Shown here: in pieces, positions 24,991-33,445 of the stretch | Position numbering within the stretch: the first letter of the stretch is position 1 | Layout of the letters: the number at the start of each line of letters is the position of its first letter | Source of the DNA: DASZFV01 sp035549075 | GTDB taxonomy: Bacteria; Myxococcota_A; Polyangia; Fen-1088 | Reading direction: 5' to 3' | Assembly (NCBI GenBank): GCA_035549075.1 | Contig: DASZRT010000009.1 | Location: 221,473-285,472 of the forward strand | Length of the DNA stretch: 64,000 nt | Translations under genes and position numbers: made by a program | Notes under the pieces: model-generated | The model's input: only the letters and a program-made list of their open reading frames with translations | Told to the model about the DNA's origin: nothing | Database searches by the model: none

Positions 24991-25658
24991 TCGTAGACGG
25001 CCTGCATCCACACCTTGATGCGCTGGCGGTCCAGCCGAGTGAACGTGTCGGCGGCGAAGTCCTGGTTGTTCACGGCGGCCCAGAAGCTGCCATCGGTGCG
25101 GTCGATCTTGCGCATGGCCGGCGCCGACAGCTCGGGCACGCGCATCGTCGCCGCGCCCAGCGTGTTGGCCATCGAGCGCTCGGGCGACTGGTCGAGCAGG
25201 GAGAACTCCTTGCCGCGGCCGAGGTTCTCGACGATGACGTAGCGGCCCTTGTCGCCGTAGCGGCCGAGCAGCTTGCCGAGCGTGGTGACGGCGTCGCGCC
25301 CGTCGTCCATGACGTGCCAAAACGTGACGTCGACGTTCGACTCGCGCGCGAGGTCGAGGATGCCGGCCTCGGCGATCCACGCCGCGATCGCGCGATCGCC
25401 CTGCGCGGGCAGATCGACGATGACGCGTCGGTCTTGGTCGAGCGCGAGCGAGATGATCTCGTCAGCGTTCTCCGGCCGCTGCAGGTCGATGCCGCGCGTG
25501 AACTCCGCGTAGTGGCGGAGCAGCGAGCCGTGTGACGCGTCGGCGTCGACGGCCGCGAAGGGCAGCTGCTTGTCGATCGCCCACTGAACCAGGAGGCGCG
25601 CGACGACGGACTTGCCGACGCCGCCCTTTTCGCCCCCGACGAAATGGATCTTGCTCAT
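24960..25658 (-). CDS. ParA/MinD-like P-loop ATPase (mobilisation-type)
   Basis: 232 residues with deviant Walker A GGEKGGVGKSVVAR, then VDADASHG and VIVDLPAQGD. The short form with TFWHVMDDGRDA and VIVENLGRGKEFSL resembles plasmid mobilisation or partition-associated ATPases (MobD-like). No ParB or parS is visible next to it, so a partition role is not supported by context. Start ATG 25658. Confidence 0.8.
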   Translation of the reverse strand: MSKIHFVGGEKGGVGKSVVARLLVQWAIDKQLPFAAVDADASHGSLLRHYAEFTRGIDLQRPENADEIISLALDQDRRVIVDLPAQGDRAIAAWIAEAGILDLARESNVDVTFWHVMDDGRDAVTTLGKLLGRYGDKGRYVIVENLGRGKEFSLLDQSPERSMANTLGAATMRVPELSAPAMRKIDRTDGSFWAAVNNQDFAADTFTRLDRQRIKVWMQAVYDQLARLGDIV

Positions 25659-25782
25659 CGAGCGCAGCTTACTCGCGGACGTGTTTCGTGCGCGTCAGAG
25701 TTTTCAATCTTGGGGCCGCCTGCCGGTCCGAGATCCTTCACCACGATCGTGCCGAGGGCCCCGAGGGCTGCGCTGAAGCTCC

Positions 25783-26065
25783 TCACGTCGTGAGGAGTCC
25801 GAGCTTCCGCGCTAGTTCCTGGAGCACGGGAAGGCTCTCACGATCTTTCTGCCTGTTGGCCGCCGTCTTGGACCGAATGATGTCGAGCAACGCTGCTGTT
25901 GGCGCGACCGTTCCGTCGAGGTCGAATCGCGACACGCTCACGATCAGATCGTCATAACCCTTGGTTCCGGTTGGTACGAAGCTGACGTCCGAAGGCCGTC
26001 CTCGCCCGCCTACTTCCGTTGAGATCCGTCCAGAGAAGAGTTCCGTGGCAACCAGGTGGCAACAC
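25783..26065 (-). pseudogene. C-terminal remnant of a nucleotidyltransferase-like protein
   Basis: The frame encodes VATELFSGRISTEVGG, then RPSDVSFVPTGTKGYDDLI and ALLDIIRSKTAANRQKDRES, the C-terminal pattern of AbiEii-like or related nucleotidyltransferase-fold proteins. No start or N-terminal catalytic GSxxxDxD part exists upstream, where the frame runs into the LysR gene. Probably a truncated relic, perhaps left by an insertion that brought the LysR/cupin pair. The rest of 25659-26009 shows nothing else. Confidence 0.55.
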
Positions 26066-26990
26066 CCGCCTTCAGCGCGCGGGCGGCGCGCACGACGACG
26101 TCGCGCATCCAGACGTGCGCCGGATCGTGATCGCGCCGCGCGTGCCACACGAGGACCAGCTCGAAGCGCGGCAGCCGTAGCGGCGCTTTCAGCAACACGA
26201 CGGGGTGGGTGGCGCTGACCCGGCGCAGCAGCAGCTCGGGACCGGTGGTGATGAGGTCGCTCTCGGCAACCAGCTGGGGCGCGACGAGGAAGCTCGAGAT
26301 CTGCAGCGCGACACGGCGGGTGAGGCCGCGGCGCGACAGCTCCGTGTCGACGAAGTTGCCGGCGGTGCCGCCGGGGGCTACCAGGAGATGTTCGAGCGCG
26401 AGGTATCGCTGCAGATTGAAGCGTCCCTGACGAAGGGCCGGGTGGCCCTTGCGCAACAGGCAGACGAAGCCGTCGCTGAAGAGCGGTTGCTCCACGAACA
26501 TCTTCAGCGCCCTCGTCTTCACGGTGATCGCGACGTCGATCGCTCCCGCCTCCAGTTGCTCACGCAGGTCGGGGTAGCTGGTGAGCTGCAACGCGACGCC
26601 CGGCGCCTCCGCGTGGAGCAGCGACAGCAGCGGACCGCTCAGCAGGGCCTGAGGGAAGTCAGCCGCGCCGACGCGAAAGGGCAGGCGCGCCCGGCGGGGC
26701 TCGAAGCCCTCTTGCCCGCTGAGGCTCGCCTGGAGCTCGCCCAGGCCCCGCTCCAGCTGGGGCAGGAGCGCGACCGCGCGCGGCGTCAGCTCGAGCACGC
26801 GCCCGCTGCGCACCAGCAGCGGATCGCCGTACAGGTCGCGCAGGCGCGAAAGCGCGTGGCTGGTCGCGGACTGGCTGAGCCCCAGCTGGCGAGCGGCGCG
26901 TGTCACGTGGCGTTCATTCAGGAGCGCCTTCAGCGCCACCAGCAGGTTGAGGTCCACGGCGGCCAGCTTCACGTCATGCGCCATGTGCAT
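26010..26990 (-). CDS. LysR-family transcriptional regulator
   Basis: About 326 residues. N-terminal winged HTH (LNLLVALKALLNERHVTRAARQLG, SQSATSHALSRLR) and a periplasmic-binding-protein-like effector domain (PFRVGAADFPQ to LVLVWHARRDHDPAH). Several ATGs are clustered (26996, 26990, 26984); 26990 or 26984 keeps the palindrome 26995-27008 outside the gene. It is divergent from a cupin gene starting at 27048, the classical LysR-target arrangement. The last 15 codons overlap a relic in another frame. Confidence 0.92.
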   Translation of the reverse strand: MHMAHDVKLAAVDLNLLVALKALLNERHVTRAARQLGLSQSATSHALSRLRDLYGDPLLVRSGRVLELTPRAVALLPQLERGLGELQASLSGQEGFEPRRARLPFRVGAADFPQALLSGPLLSLLHAEAPGVALQLTSYPDLREQLEAGAIDVAITVKTRALKMFVEQPLFSDGFVCLLRKGHPALRQGRFNLQRYLALEHLLVAPGGTAGNFVDTELSRRGLTRRVALQISSFLVAPQLVAESDLITTGPELLLRRVSATHPVVLLKAPLRLPRFELVLVWHARRDHDPAHVWMRDVVVRAARALKAGVATWLPRNSSLDGSQRK

Positions 26991-26994
26991 CATC

Positions 26995-27008
26995 ATAGTG
27001 TCAACTAT
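26995..27008. promoter_or_regulatory. LysR-type operator candidate
   Basis: ATAGT-GTCA-ACTAT is a perfect interrupted palindrome in the divergent spacer between the lysR-like and cupin genes, close to the T-N11-A form of LysR sites. Confidence 0.55.
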
Positions 27009-27047
27009 GCATTGGACCTATTGCTTCCGCTCCCCGAGATTGGGCCC

Positions 27048-27494
27048 ATGCGCGACACCAACCGCCTCGAACACTTTCGGTCGATGGAAGGCAAGGCCTA
27101 CCAGCTGGGCCCGCTCAAGCTCGCCTTCAAGCGAACGGAGGGCGAAGGCGAAGGCTCTTACACCTTGGTCGAGTCTTTGGAGCAGCCGGGCGGAAGCGTC
27201 GCCCTCCATCGACACCCGACGTGGCAGGAGACGTTCATCGTCCTCGAAGGCAGGTTCGAGTTTGAGGTCGCAGGTGAACGCCGCTCTCTCGGGCAGGGCG
27301 AGATACTGATCATTCCGCGCGGCGCTCCACACGGCTTCACATGCACGTCGCCGCAACCGGGCCGCTTGCTGACGATCAGCACCCCCGCCGGAGTCTTCGA
27401 GGCGTTCGTGGACGACATCAGCGCGGCGAACGCCGGAGGCTCGGAGGCCGACGCTCGCGCCGTCTTCGCGCGCCACAGCCTCGAGCTGCTCTGA
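27048..27494 (+). CDS. Cupin-domain protein
   Basis: 148 residues. Cupin motif 1 GGSVALHRHPTWQETFIVLEG and motif 2 IIPRGAPHGFTC give candidate metal ligands (two His, one Glu, one His). Small single-domain cupins act as dioxygenases, isomerases or sensors; function here unknown. Start ATG 27048 is preceded by a short divergent region with a LysR-type palindrome, so it is the likely target of the neighbouring regulator. Confidence 0.88.
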   Translation: MRDTNRLEHFRSMEGKAYQLGPLKLAFKRTEGEGEGSYTLVESLEQPGGSVALHRHPTWQETFIVLEGRFEFEVAGERRSLGQGEILIIPRGAPHGFTCTSPQPGRLLTISTPAGVFEAFVDDISAANAGGSEADARAVFARHSLELL

Positions 27495-27496
27495 TC

Positions 27497-27880
27497 TCAG
27501 CAGGCGACGATATGCGTCGCCGGCACACCCCAGCGAGCGATGTCCTCGGGATCGCTGGTCAGCACGATTGCATCTCGGTCGAGGGCGATGACAGCGATGT
27601 GACCGTCCACGACGTCGCGCGCGCCTGGCGCCGTGGCGGCGAGCATGCCGATGCGGCGGCTCGCTTCCGAGTCGAGCGCCAGCTCGGCGACCAGGTCGCT
27701 CGCGAGTAGCCGCGCCAGCCTCGCCTGTCGGGTTCCCCCTCGCCAGACCTGCGCCACCACAGCTGCGCTGGTTGCGAGCGTGACGTGCCCACGATCTGCG
27801 AGCAGGACGTATCCCCTGACCGGCACCGAGCCGCGCTCGATCGCGATGAGGGCTCCCGCGTCGAACACCAGGGTTTTCAC
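27497..27880 (-). CDS. vapC: PIN-domain toxin of a VapBC module
   Basis: 127 residues with PIN acidic residues: Asp in LVFDAGALIAIE, Glu/Asp in the centre (ELALDSEASRR), DVVDGHIAVIAL and a last TSDPEDIARW. VapC toxins are Mg2+-dependent RNases that cleave tRNA or rRNA. Its ATG overlaps the antitoxin stop by 4 bp (27877-27880), the standard coupling. It converges on the cupin gene. Confidence 0.85.
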   Translation of the reverse strand: MKTLVFDAGALIAIERGSVPVRGYVLLADRGHVTLATSAAVVAQVWRGGTRQARLARLLASDLVAELALDSEASRRIGMLAATAPGARDVVDGHIAVIALDRDAIVLTSDPEDIARWGVPATHIVAC

Positions 27881-28164
27881 GCGGCCCGCCGGCCCTTCGG
27901 CGGCTTGGCGCGGCCCTTCAATGCCTTGGCGACCGTCGACCGCGGCAAGCCCAGCACGCGCGCCATCGCCGCGGCGACCTCAGGCGAGGTCGGCGCGTGC
28001 TGCTCCAAGTTCTCGAGGTCGGCTACGAGCTCTGCGCGCGCACGCGCCTTGGCGCGAATCGCATCCGCGACCCAAGCACTGACCGAAGGGGAGCGCCCCG
28101 CACGCACCTCCGCCTCGGCCAACCGAGCCAGATCCTCGTCGAGGCTGATCGTGAGCCTACGCAT
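27877..28164 (-). CDS. vapB: Ribbon-helix-helix antitoxin of a VapBC module
   Basis: 95 residues. The N-terminus MRRLTISLDEDLARLAEAEV is a short strand followed by helices, as in RHH/CopG antitoxins, and the C-terminus is the toxin-binding tail (STVAKALKGRAKPPKG). Four-base overlap with the toxin gene. Promoter expected in 28165-28316 next to the tRNA-Val gene. Confidence 0.82.
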   Translation of the reverse strand: MRRLTISLDEDLARLAEAEVRAGRSPSVSAWVADAIRAKARARAELVADLENLEQHAPTSPEVAAAMARVLGLPRSTVAKALKGRAKPPKGRRAA

Positions 28165-28316
28165 ACGCTAAGCATACTGCCGTATGCACGGACCCCCAAC
28201 GCCTTCTCCGGTGAACACGAGACGGCGACGTAGCGGGCTGACAAGCTGCCCCGGCTCGTCCGTGGCAACACGGGCAGGCGTGCCGAGACAAATCATCGTA
28301 ATATCAGTGTTACAAG

Positions 28317-28388
28317 TAGGCGGGACAGGGATTGAACCTGCGACCCGGGCCGTGTAAAAGCCCCGCTCTGCCACTGAGCTACCCGCCT
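28317..28388 (-). tRNA. tRNA-Val (anticodon TAC)
   Basis: Full cloverleaf on the minus strand: acceptor AGGCGGG pairs with CCCGCCT, U8-A9, D arm GCTC-AGTGGCA-GAGC, anticodon stem GGGCT/GGCCC with loop TTTACAC, T arm GCAGG-TTCAATC-CCTGT, discriminator A. CCA is not encoded. No integrase or attachment site was seen beside it. Confidence 0.95.
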
Positions 28389-28475
28389 GAGTTGCTTGAA
28401 GCGTCGCGATGTTAACGGACGGGCGCGCGCTTGTCATGGCGGCGCGGGCGCCCCACGTTTTCGTCGAGGTGGCGC

Positions 28476-28892
28476 ATGAGCCAGCGACCGAGCGAGGGGA
28501 TCGACCAGGAGCTGTTCGACCTCGAGCGTGCGTATTGGGAGGCGCTCAAGAGCGGCGACGCGAGCACGGCGGCTCGGCTCAGCGACGAGCCGTGCATCGT
28601 GACGGGCGCGCAGGGCGTGGGGCAGCTCGCGCGCGCGACGCTCGCGGGGATGTTGGGCAAGGCGCCGTGGCGGCTCGAGGAGTTCACGCTCACGAACCCG
28701 ATCACGCGACGCCTCACCGACGACGTCGCGGTCATCGCCTACAACGTGCGCGAGGTGCTGGTCGTCGACGGACAGCGCCTCACGCTCGACGCGGCGGACG
28801 CGTCGACGTGGGTGCGCCGCGAAGGGCGATGGCTCTGCGCCGTGCACACCGAGTCGCTCGCTGGTGATCCGTTCGGGCGCGACCGACCGTAG
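28476..28892 (+). CDS. NTF2/SnoaL-like (DUF4440-type) protein
   Basis: 138 residues from ATG 28476. Pattern LFDLERAYWEALKSGDASTA, LSDEPCIVTGAQG, DVAVIAYNVREVLVV and ADASTWVRREGRWLCAVHTES is that of small SnoaL/DUF4440 alpha+beta barrels. Catalytic role not predictable. Start chosen at the conserved beginning; upstream codons belong to the spacer after the tRNA. Confidence 0.82.
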   Translation: MSQRPSEGIDQELFDLERAYWEALKSGDASTAARLSDEPCIVTGAQGVGQLARATLAGMLGKAPWRLEEFTLTNPITRRLTDDVAVIAYNVREVLVVDGQRLTLDAADASTWVRREGRWLCAVHTESLAGDPFGRDRP

Positions 28893-28941
28893 CCCACGCC
28901 CTTGGTTGGGCCGCGGTGGGCACTCGCGGTAACATCGCGTC

Positions 28942-29310
28942 GTGCCGATCGAGTACACGATACGGGATGGGCTGTTGTCGGGGCGGGCGTGGGGCGTGCT
29001 CGACGACGCGACGTTGCTGGCCTACATCCAGAGGCTGATCGACGACCCGGCGTACGACGGTGCCTACGCCGATCTCTTCGACACGCGCGACGTGACGACG
29101 TTGGAGCTCACGGGCGACGGGCTGCGGACGATCGCGACGTTGATCCAAAAGAGGCAGCGGTCTTCGCCGCGCGTGGCGATCGTCGCGGACGCGCCCGCGA
29201 TGTTCGGGATGGCGCGCATGTTCGAGCTGCTGCGCGACGACATCGAGGTCCGCGTGTTCCGCGACGACGCGACGGCGCTGGCGTGGCTGCGCGCGCCCCG
29301 CGCGGCCTGA
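28942..29310 (+). CDS. STAS/SpoIIAA-like small protein
   Basis: 122 residues. MPIEYTIRDGLLSGRAWGV, then YADLFDTRDVTTLEL and SPRVAIVADAPAMFGMARM; a strand-helix alternation typical of SpoIIAA-like/STAS-related proteins in myxobacteria. GTG 28942 is the only sensible start. Same strand as the NTF2-like gene and the flotillin operon, 15 bp before the NfeD-like gene, so it may be co-transcribed. Confidence 0.65.
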   Translation: MPIEYTIRDGLLSGRAWGVLDDATLLAYIQRLIDDPAYDGAYADLFDTRDVTTLELTGDGLRTIATLIQKRQRSSPRVAIVADAPAMFGMARMFELLRDDIEVRVFRDDATALAWLRAPRAA

Positions 29311-29325
29311 TATCATCGCGCGCGC

Positions 29326-29868
29326 ATGCTGGCGGTGTTCATCGGGGCGTTGCTGTTCGGCGGCGTGCTCATCGCGGCGTCGGTCTTGGGCGCGGGCGAT
29401 CACCCGGTCGACGGGTTCGGCGCGCACGCGGCGGATCCGCACGCCGAGGGCGCCGTGGGTCATTTCATCGCGCTGTTCGGGATTCGCTTCTGGAGCTTCG
29501 CGACGGCGTTCTTCGGCGTCACGGGGCTCTTGCTGCGGCTCGCGGGCGCGGGCGGCGGGCTCGCGGGTGGAGTCGGCGCGGTCGTCGGCGTCGCCGCGGG
29601 GCTGGGGGCGAGCTCGTTCTTCCGCAAGATGACGCGCGAGGTGGTCGGGCGCGTTGGCGATGCGGGCTCGCTCGTGGGCCGCGCGGGCAAGCTGCTGCTG
29701 CCTGTCTCGGGGGGCCAGCCGGGCAAGGTGCGGCTCGCGCAGCCTGGCGGCGCCAGCCTCGATCTCGTCGCGGCGAGCGACGACGCCGAGGCGCTGGCCG
29801 CGGGCGCCGACGTCATCGTCGTCGAGGTGCGCGGCCACGTCGCCGTCGTGTCGCGCGCGCCAACTTGA
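29326..29868 (+). CDS. NfeD-like membrane protein, flotillin partner
   Basis: 180 residues: hydrophobic segments at about 1-22, 45-72 and 75-92, then a small beta-barrel-like domain (SGGQPGKVRLA, ADVIVVEVRGHVAVVSRAP) like the OB-fold of NfeD/YuaF/YqiJ. NfeD-type proteins are encoded next to flotillin genes and act in membrane microdomains. It precedes two flotillin-like genes with 9 bp spacing. The SD sequence GAGGAGG for the next gene begins right at its stop codon. Confidence 0.75.
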   Translation: MLAVFIGALLFGGVLIAASVLGAGDHPVDGFGAHAADPHAEGAVGHFIALFGIRFWSFATAFFGVTGLLLRLAGAGGGLAGGVGAVVGVAAGLGASSFFRKMTREVVGRVGDAGSLVGRAGKLLLPVSGGQPGKVRLAQPGGASLDLVAASDDAEALAAGADVIVVEVRGHVAVVSRAPT

Positions 29869-29877
29869 GGAGGGGCC

Positions 29878-31179
29878 ATGGATTCGTCGACGGTTTCGGA
29901 AGTTTCCGCCTCGCTGCACAACGTGCTCGGCTTCGGCTTCATGGGCGCCGTCGCGGCGGGCGGCGTGCTGGCGCTCGTGATGATGCTGACGCGCTTTCTG
30001 TACGTGTGCCGGCCCAGCGAGATCCTCATCTTCTCGGGCCGCAAGCACCACCTCGCCGACGGCACCGAGGTCGGCTCGCGCGTGATCTTCGGCGGGCGCG
30101 CCTGGCGCATCCCGCTCATCGAGACGGTGCAGCGCATGAAGATGCTCAGCATGCCGATCGACGTCGCCGTGCAGGGCGCGTACACGAAGGTCGGCATCCC
30201 GCTGAAGGTGCGGGCCATCGCCGTCATCAAGCTGTCGAGCGATCCGAACGTCGTCATGAACGCCGTCGAGCGCTTCCTCGGCCGCGGGCTCGCCGACATC
30301 CAACAGGTCGCGAAGGAGACGCTCGAAGGCAACCTGCGCGGCGTGCTCGCGACGCTCACGCCCGAAGAGGTCAACGAAGACCGCCTCAAGTTCGCCGACT
30401 CGCTCGCGGCCGAGGTCGAGCAGGATCTGGCCAAGCTGGGGCTGCACCTCGACGTGCTGAAGATCCAGCACGTCACCGACGACGCGAACTACCTGGCGTC
30501 GATCGGGCGCGAGCGCATCGCGCAGGTCATCCGCGACGCGGAGATCGCCGAGTCGAACGCGCTCAACGAGGCGCAAAAAGAGGCGGCGGCCGCCGACATG
30601 CGCGCGCGCGTCGCCGAGGCCGACGCCGATCGCGCCATCGTGCAGAAGAAGAACGACCTCCGGAAGGTGACGGCCGAGCTCGAGGGCGAGGCGAAGTCGG
30701 TGGAGGCGCGCGCCGAGCAGGCGGGGCTCGCGGCGCGCGCGACCGCCGAGCAAGCGCTGCAGACGGTGCGTCGAGACCTCGAGGCGCTGCGGCTCCAAGC
30801 CGAGGTCGTCGTGCCATCGGACGTCAAGCGCGAGGCCGCGGCGCTCGACGCCGCGGGCGCGGCGGCGAAGATCGCCGAGGACGGCCGCGCGAGCGCCGAG
30901 TCGCTGCGCCTCGTCGCCGACGCGTGGAAGGCGGCCGGCCCGTCGGCGCCCGACATGTTCCTCATCAACAAGCTCGAGGAGATCACGAAGATCGTCGTCG
31001 ACGGCGTCGGGCAGATTCAGCTCGGGCCCGTGCAGCTCATCGACAGCGGCGACGGACAGGCGATCCCGCGCTTCGCGGCCGCGTATCCGCTCGCCGTCGC
31101 GACGGTGCTGCGCTCGCTCGCCGAGACCACGGGCGTCGACGTCACGGCGCTGCTGAGCACGAACGGAGCCCGCCCATGA
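29878..31179 (+). CDS. Flotillin-like SPFH-domain protein 1
   Basis: 433 residues: an N-terminal membrane segment (MGAVAAGGVLALVMMLTRFLYV), an SPFH/Band 7 domain (EILIFSGRKH, RIPLIETVQRMKML, VAVQGAYTKVGIPL, TLEGNLRGVLATLTPEEV) and a long Glu/Ala coiled coil at residues 220-330. Flotillins form oligomeric scaffolds in the inner membrane. The next gene starts inside its stop (ATGA), and the product is clearly related to the second protein, so the pair probably forms a hetero-oligomer. Confidence 0.92.
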   Translation: MDSSTVSEVSASLHNVLGFGFMGAVAAGGVLALVMMLTRFLYVCRPSEILIFSGRKHHLADGTEVGSRVIFGGRAWRIPLIETVQRMKMLSMPIDVAVQGAYTKVGIPLKVRAIAVIKLSSDPNVVMNAVERFLGRGLADIQQVAKETLEGNLRGVLATLTPEEVNEDRLKFADSLAAEVEQDLAKLGLHLDVLKIQHVTDDANYLASIGRERIAQVIRDAEIAESNALNEAQKEAAAADMRARVAEADADRAIVQKKNDLRKVTAELEGEAKSVEARAEQAGLAARATAEQALQTVRRDLEALRLQAEVVVPSDVKREAAALDAAGAAAKIAEDGRASAESLRLVADAWKAAGPSAPDMFLINKLEEITKIVVDGVGQIQLGPVQLIDSGDGQAIPRFAAAYPLAVATVLRSLAETTGVDVTALLSTNGARP

Positions 31180-32465
31180 CCGCCCTCATCGTCACGCTCG
31201 CCGTCGTCGTCGCGATCTTCGGCGCCGTCGTCGCGCTCGTCCTCACGCGCTTCCTCTACATCTGCCAGCCCAACGAGGTCCTGATCTTCTCGGGCGGCCA
31301 GCGGGCGTCGTCGTCGTCGGCCGTCGCCGGCGCGGGCCGCAAGGTCGGCTACCGCATCATCAAGGGTGGACGCGCCGTGCGCATCCCGCTGCTCGAGACC
31401 GTCGACTCGATGGATCTGACCAACATGCCCATCGAGGTCGGCGTGCAGGGCGCCTATTCGAAGGGCGGCATCCCCGTGAACGTGCACGGCATCGCCAACG
31501 TGAAGATCGCGGGCGAGCCGCCCGTGCTCGACAACGCCATCGAGCGCCTGCTGGGCGTGCCGCGGCCGCAGATCATGCAGATGGCCAAGGACACGCTCGA
31601 GGGCAACCTGCGCGGCGTGCTGGCGACGCTCACGCCCGAGGAGCTCAACCAAGACAAGATCAAGTTCGCGCAGTCGCTGCTCGCCGAGGCCGAGGACGAT
31701 CTGCGGCGGCTCGGGCTCGAGCTCGACACGCTGAAGATCCAGGACGTGTCCGACGACGTGAACTACCTCGACAGCATCGGCCGGCGGCAATCGGCCGAGG
31801 TGCAGAAGAAGGCGATGATCGCCGAGGCGCGCGCCAAGGCCGAGAGCCAGATCCAGGCGGCGGCGAACCGCCAGCAGACCGAGCTGTCGAAGATCGACGC
31901 CGCGATCTCGACGCTGCGGGCGCGCAACGCGAGCCGCGTCGCCGACGCGCAAACGCGCAGCGCCGCGCTCGTCGCCGAGGCGCAGGGCCAGGTCGCGTCG
32001 CAGCTCGCGAGCGCCGAGGGCGCGCTCGAGGTGCAGAAGGCGCGCGTCGAGCAGGTGCGGCGCCAGCTGGCCGCCGACGTGCTCGAGCCGGCGCGCGCGC
32101 GCAAGGCCGCCGCCGAGGCGCAGGCCAAGGGCGACGCCGCGCAGATCGTCGAGCAGGGCCGCGCGACCGCCGTCTCCATGGGCGAGATCGCCAACACGTG
32201 GCGCGAGGTGGGCGCGTCGGCGCGCAACGTCTTCCTCATGCAAAAAGTCGCCGATCTCGCGCGCATCGTCATGGGCACGGTGCACACGCTCAAGGTCGAG
32301 AAGCTCACCGTGCTCGGCGGCATCGGCGGCGGTGTCGGACCAAACGGCACCGGCGCGCCCGATCTCACGGGCCGCCTCATCGCCGCCAGCGAGCAAATCA
32401 AAGCCGCGACGGGCGTCGACCTGGCCGCCGCCCTTCGCACCCGCGTGACGCCGCCGCAGACCTGA
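31176..32465 (+). CDS. Flotillin-like SPFH-domain protein 2
   Basis: 429 residues from ATG 31176. Same layout as its neighbour: membrane segment at 1-28, SPFH domain (EVLIFSGGQRA, VRIPLLETVDSMDL, TLEGNLRGVLATLTPEEL) and coiled coil (KAMIAEARAKAESQIQA to LAADVLEPARARKA). The identical segment TLEGNLRGVLATLTPEE in both shows a tandem duplication. ATGA overlap with the first gene means translational coupling. Confidence 0.93.
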   Translation: MTALIVTLAVVVAIFGAVVALVLTRFLYICQPNEVLIFSGGQRASSSSAVAGAGRKVGYRIIKGGRAVRIPLLETVDSMDLTNMPIEVGVQGAYSKGGIPVNVHGIANVKIAGEPPVLDNAIERLLGVPRPQIMQMAKDTLEGNLRGVLATLTPEELNQDKIKFAQSLLAEAEDDLRRLGLELDTLKIQDVSDDVNYLDSIGRRQSAEVQKKAMIAEARAKAESQIQAAANRQQTELSKIDAAISTLRARNASRVADAQTRSAALVAEAQGQVASQLASAEGALEVQKARVEQVRRQLAADVLEPARARKAAAEAQAKGDAAQIVEQGRATAVSMGEIANTWREVGASARNVFLMQKVADLARIVMGTVHTLKVEKLTVLGGIGGGVGPNGTGAPDLTGRLIAASEQIKAATGVDLAAALRTRVTPPQT

Positions 32466-33416
32466 TCACGTCGGCGGCGGGATCGTCCACGCGTCGGCCT
32501 CGGCGCCGAAGATCCGCAGCGTCTTGCGGCCGTAGGCGACCGCCGCCGCGTGCAACCGTCGCGGGTCGGTCGTGAGGCGCTCGACGGTGTCGCCTTCGTC
32601 GACGGCGATCGTCGCGATGCGGACGCCCGCCGGCGCCGGCGCTTTCCCGAGCGCGAGCGCGCGCTGACGCGCGTCGATCGTGAACTGGTTCGCGAACGCC
32701 TCCGAAAGCGTCGCGTTCCCGCGCGCCGCGCGCCAGTCGAAGATCCAGCGCGTCGCTCGTCCCGGCGCCGCGCGACGGTAGGCCTCGGGCCGCGACAGCA
32801 ACACGAGGATGTCGGTCGCGCCGTCGGCGATCGCGCTCTCGATCGGGATCGGGTTGACGATGCCCGCGTCCATGCATGGGCGGCCGTCGACGTCGAAGCG
32901 GCGGTTGAAGAGGACGGGCAACGCCGTCGACGCCTTGAGCGCCGTCAGCAACGCCTCGATCGACGTGAGCGCGCGCGTGTCCGTGCGCGCCGCGGTGCCG
33001 GCCGCCGCGTCGAGCAGCGAGATGTGCAAGCGCGACGGCGACGCGAGCACGCGGTCGAGGCGCAGCGGCTTGCTGCCCGTGATGACGTGCGTGAACAACC
33101 AATCGATGTCGAAGATGCGCCAGAAGCGCAGCAGGCTGACGACCTCGCGGCGCACCATGTCCTCGAGGTAGATGCGCATGCCGAGCGCGGCCTGGCCCGC
33201 GAGGAAATAGGCGGCGTTCATCGCGCCCGCCGACGTGCCGTAGACCTCGTCGAACACCGACGTCAGGCCCATGTGCTCGAGCGCGACGGCGCCCGCGCCC
33301 GAGCAGATGCCGCGCAGGCCGCCGCCCTCGACGACGAGCGCGAGCTTGCGATCCCGCGCACCGCCCGCGCCACGCGCGCGGATCGCGGCGATCACAGCTT
33401 CGGGCTCGACGCCCAA
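32466..33416 (-). CDS. Patatin-like phospholipase
   Basis: 316 residues from TTG 33416. Oxyanion motif EGGGLRGICSG, nucleophile GTSAGAMN and catalytic Asp in MDAGIVNPI are all present. A GGAG stands 5 bases before the TTG. Patatin enzymes hydrolyse acyl chains of phospholipids. The stop touches the converging flotillin gene, so an association with membrane microdomain turnover is possible but only positional. A longer frame to 34157 overlaps the upstream gene and is rejected. Confidence 0.88.
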   Translation of the reverse strand: MGVEPEAVIAAIRARGAGGARDRKLALVVEGGGLRGICSGAGAVALEHMGLTSVFDEVYGTSAGAMNAAYFLAGQAALGMRIYLEDMVRREVVSLLRFWRIFDIDWLFTHVITGSKPLRLDRVLASPSRLHISLLDAAAGTAARTDTRALTSIEALLTALKASTALPVLFNRRFDVDGRPCMDAGIVNPIPIESAIADGATDILVLLSRPEAYRRAAPGRATRWIFDWRAARGNATLSEAFANQFTIDARQRALALGKAPAPAGVRIATIAVDEGDTVERLTTDPRRLHAAAVAYGRKTLRIFGAEADAWTIPPPT

Positions 33417-33445
33417 GATAGCTCCGACGTCGGCTCCGAAGATGG

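Noticed and set aside
24960..25658. Chromosome partition locus
   Set aside because: Only a ParA-like ATPase is present; no ParB, parS-type palindromes or gid/rnpA-type neighbours were seen.
28165..28316. Integration site at the tRNA-Val 3' end
   Set aside because: No integrase gene or repeat of the tRNA 3' end was found in the neighbourhood.
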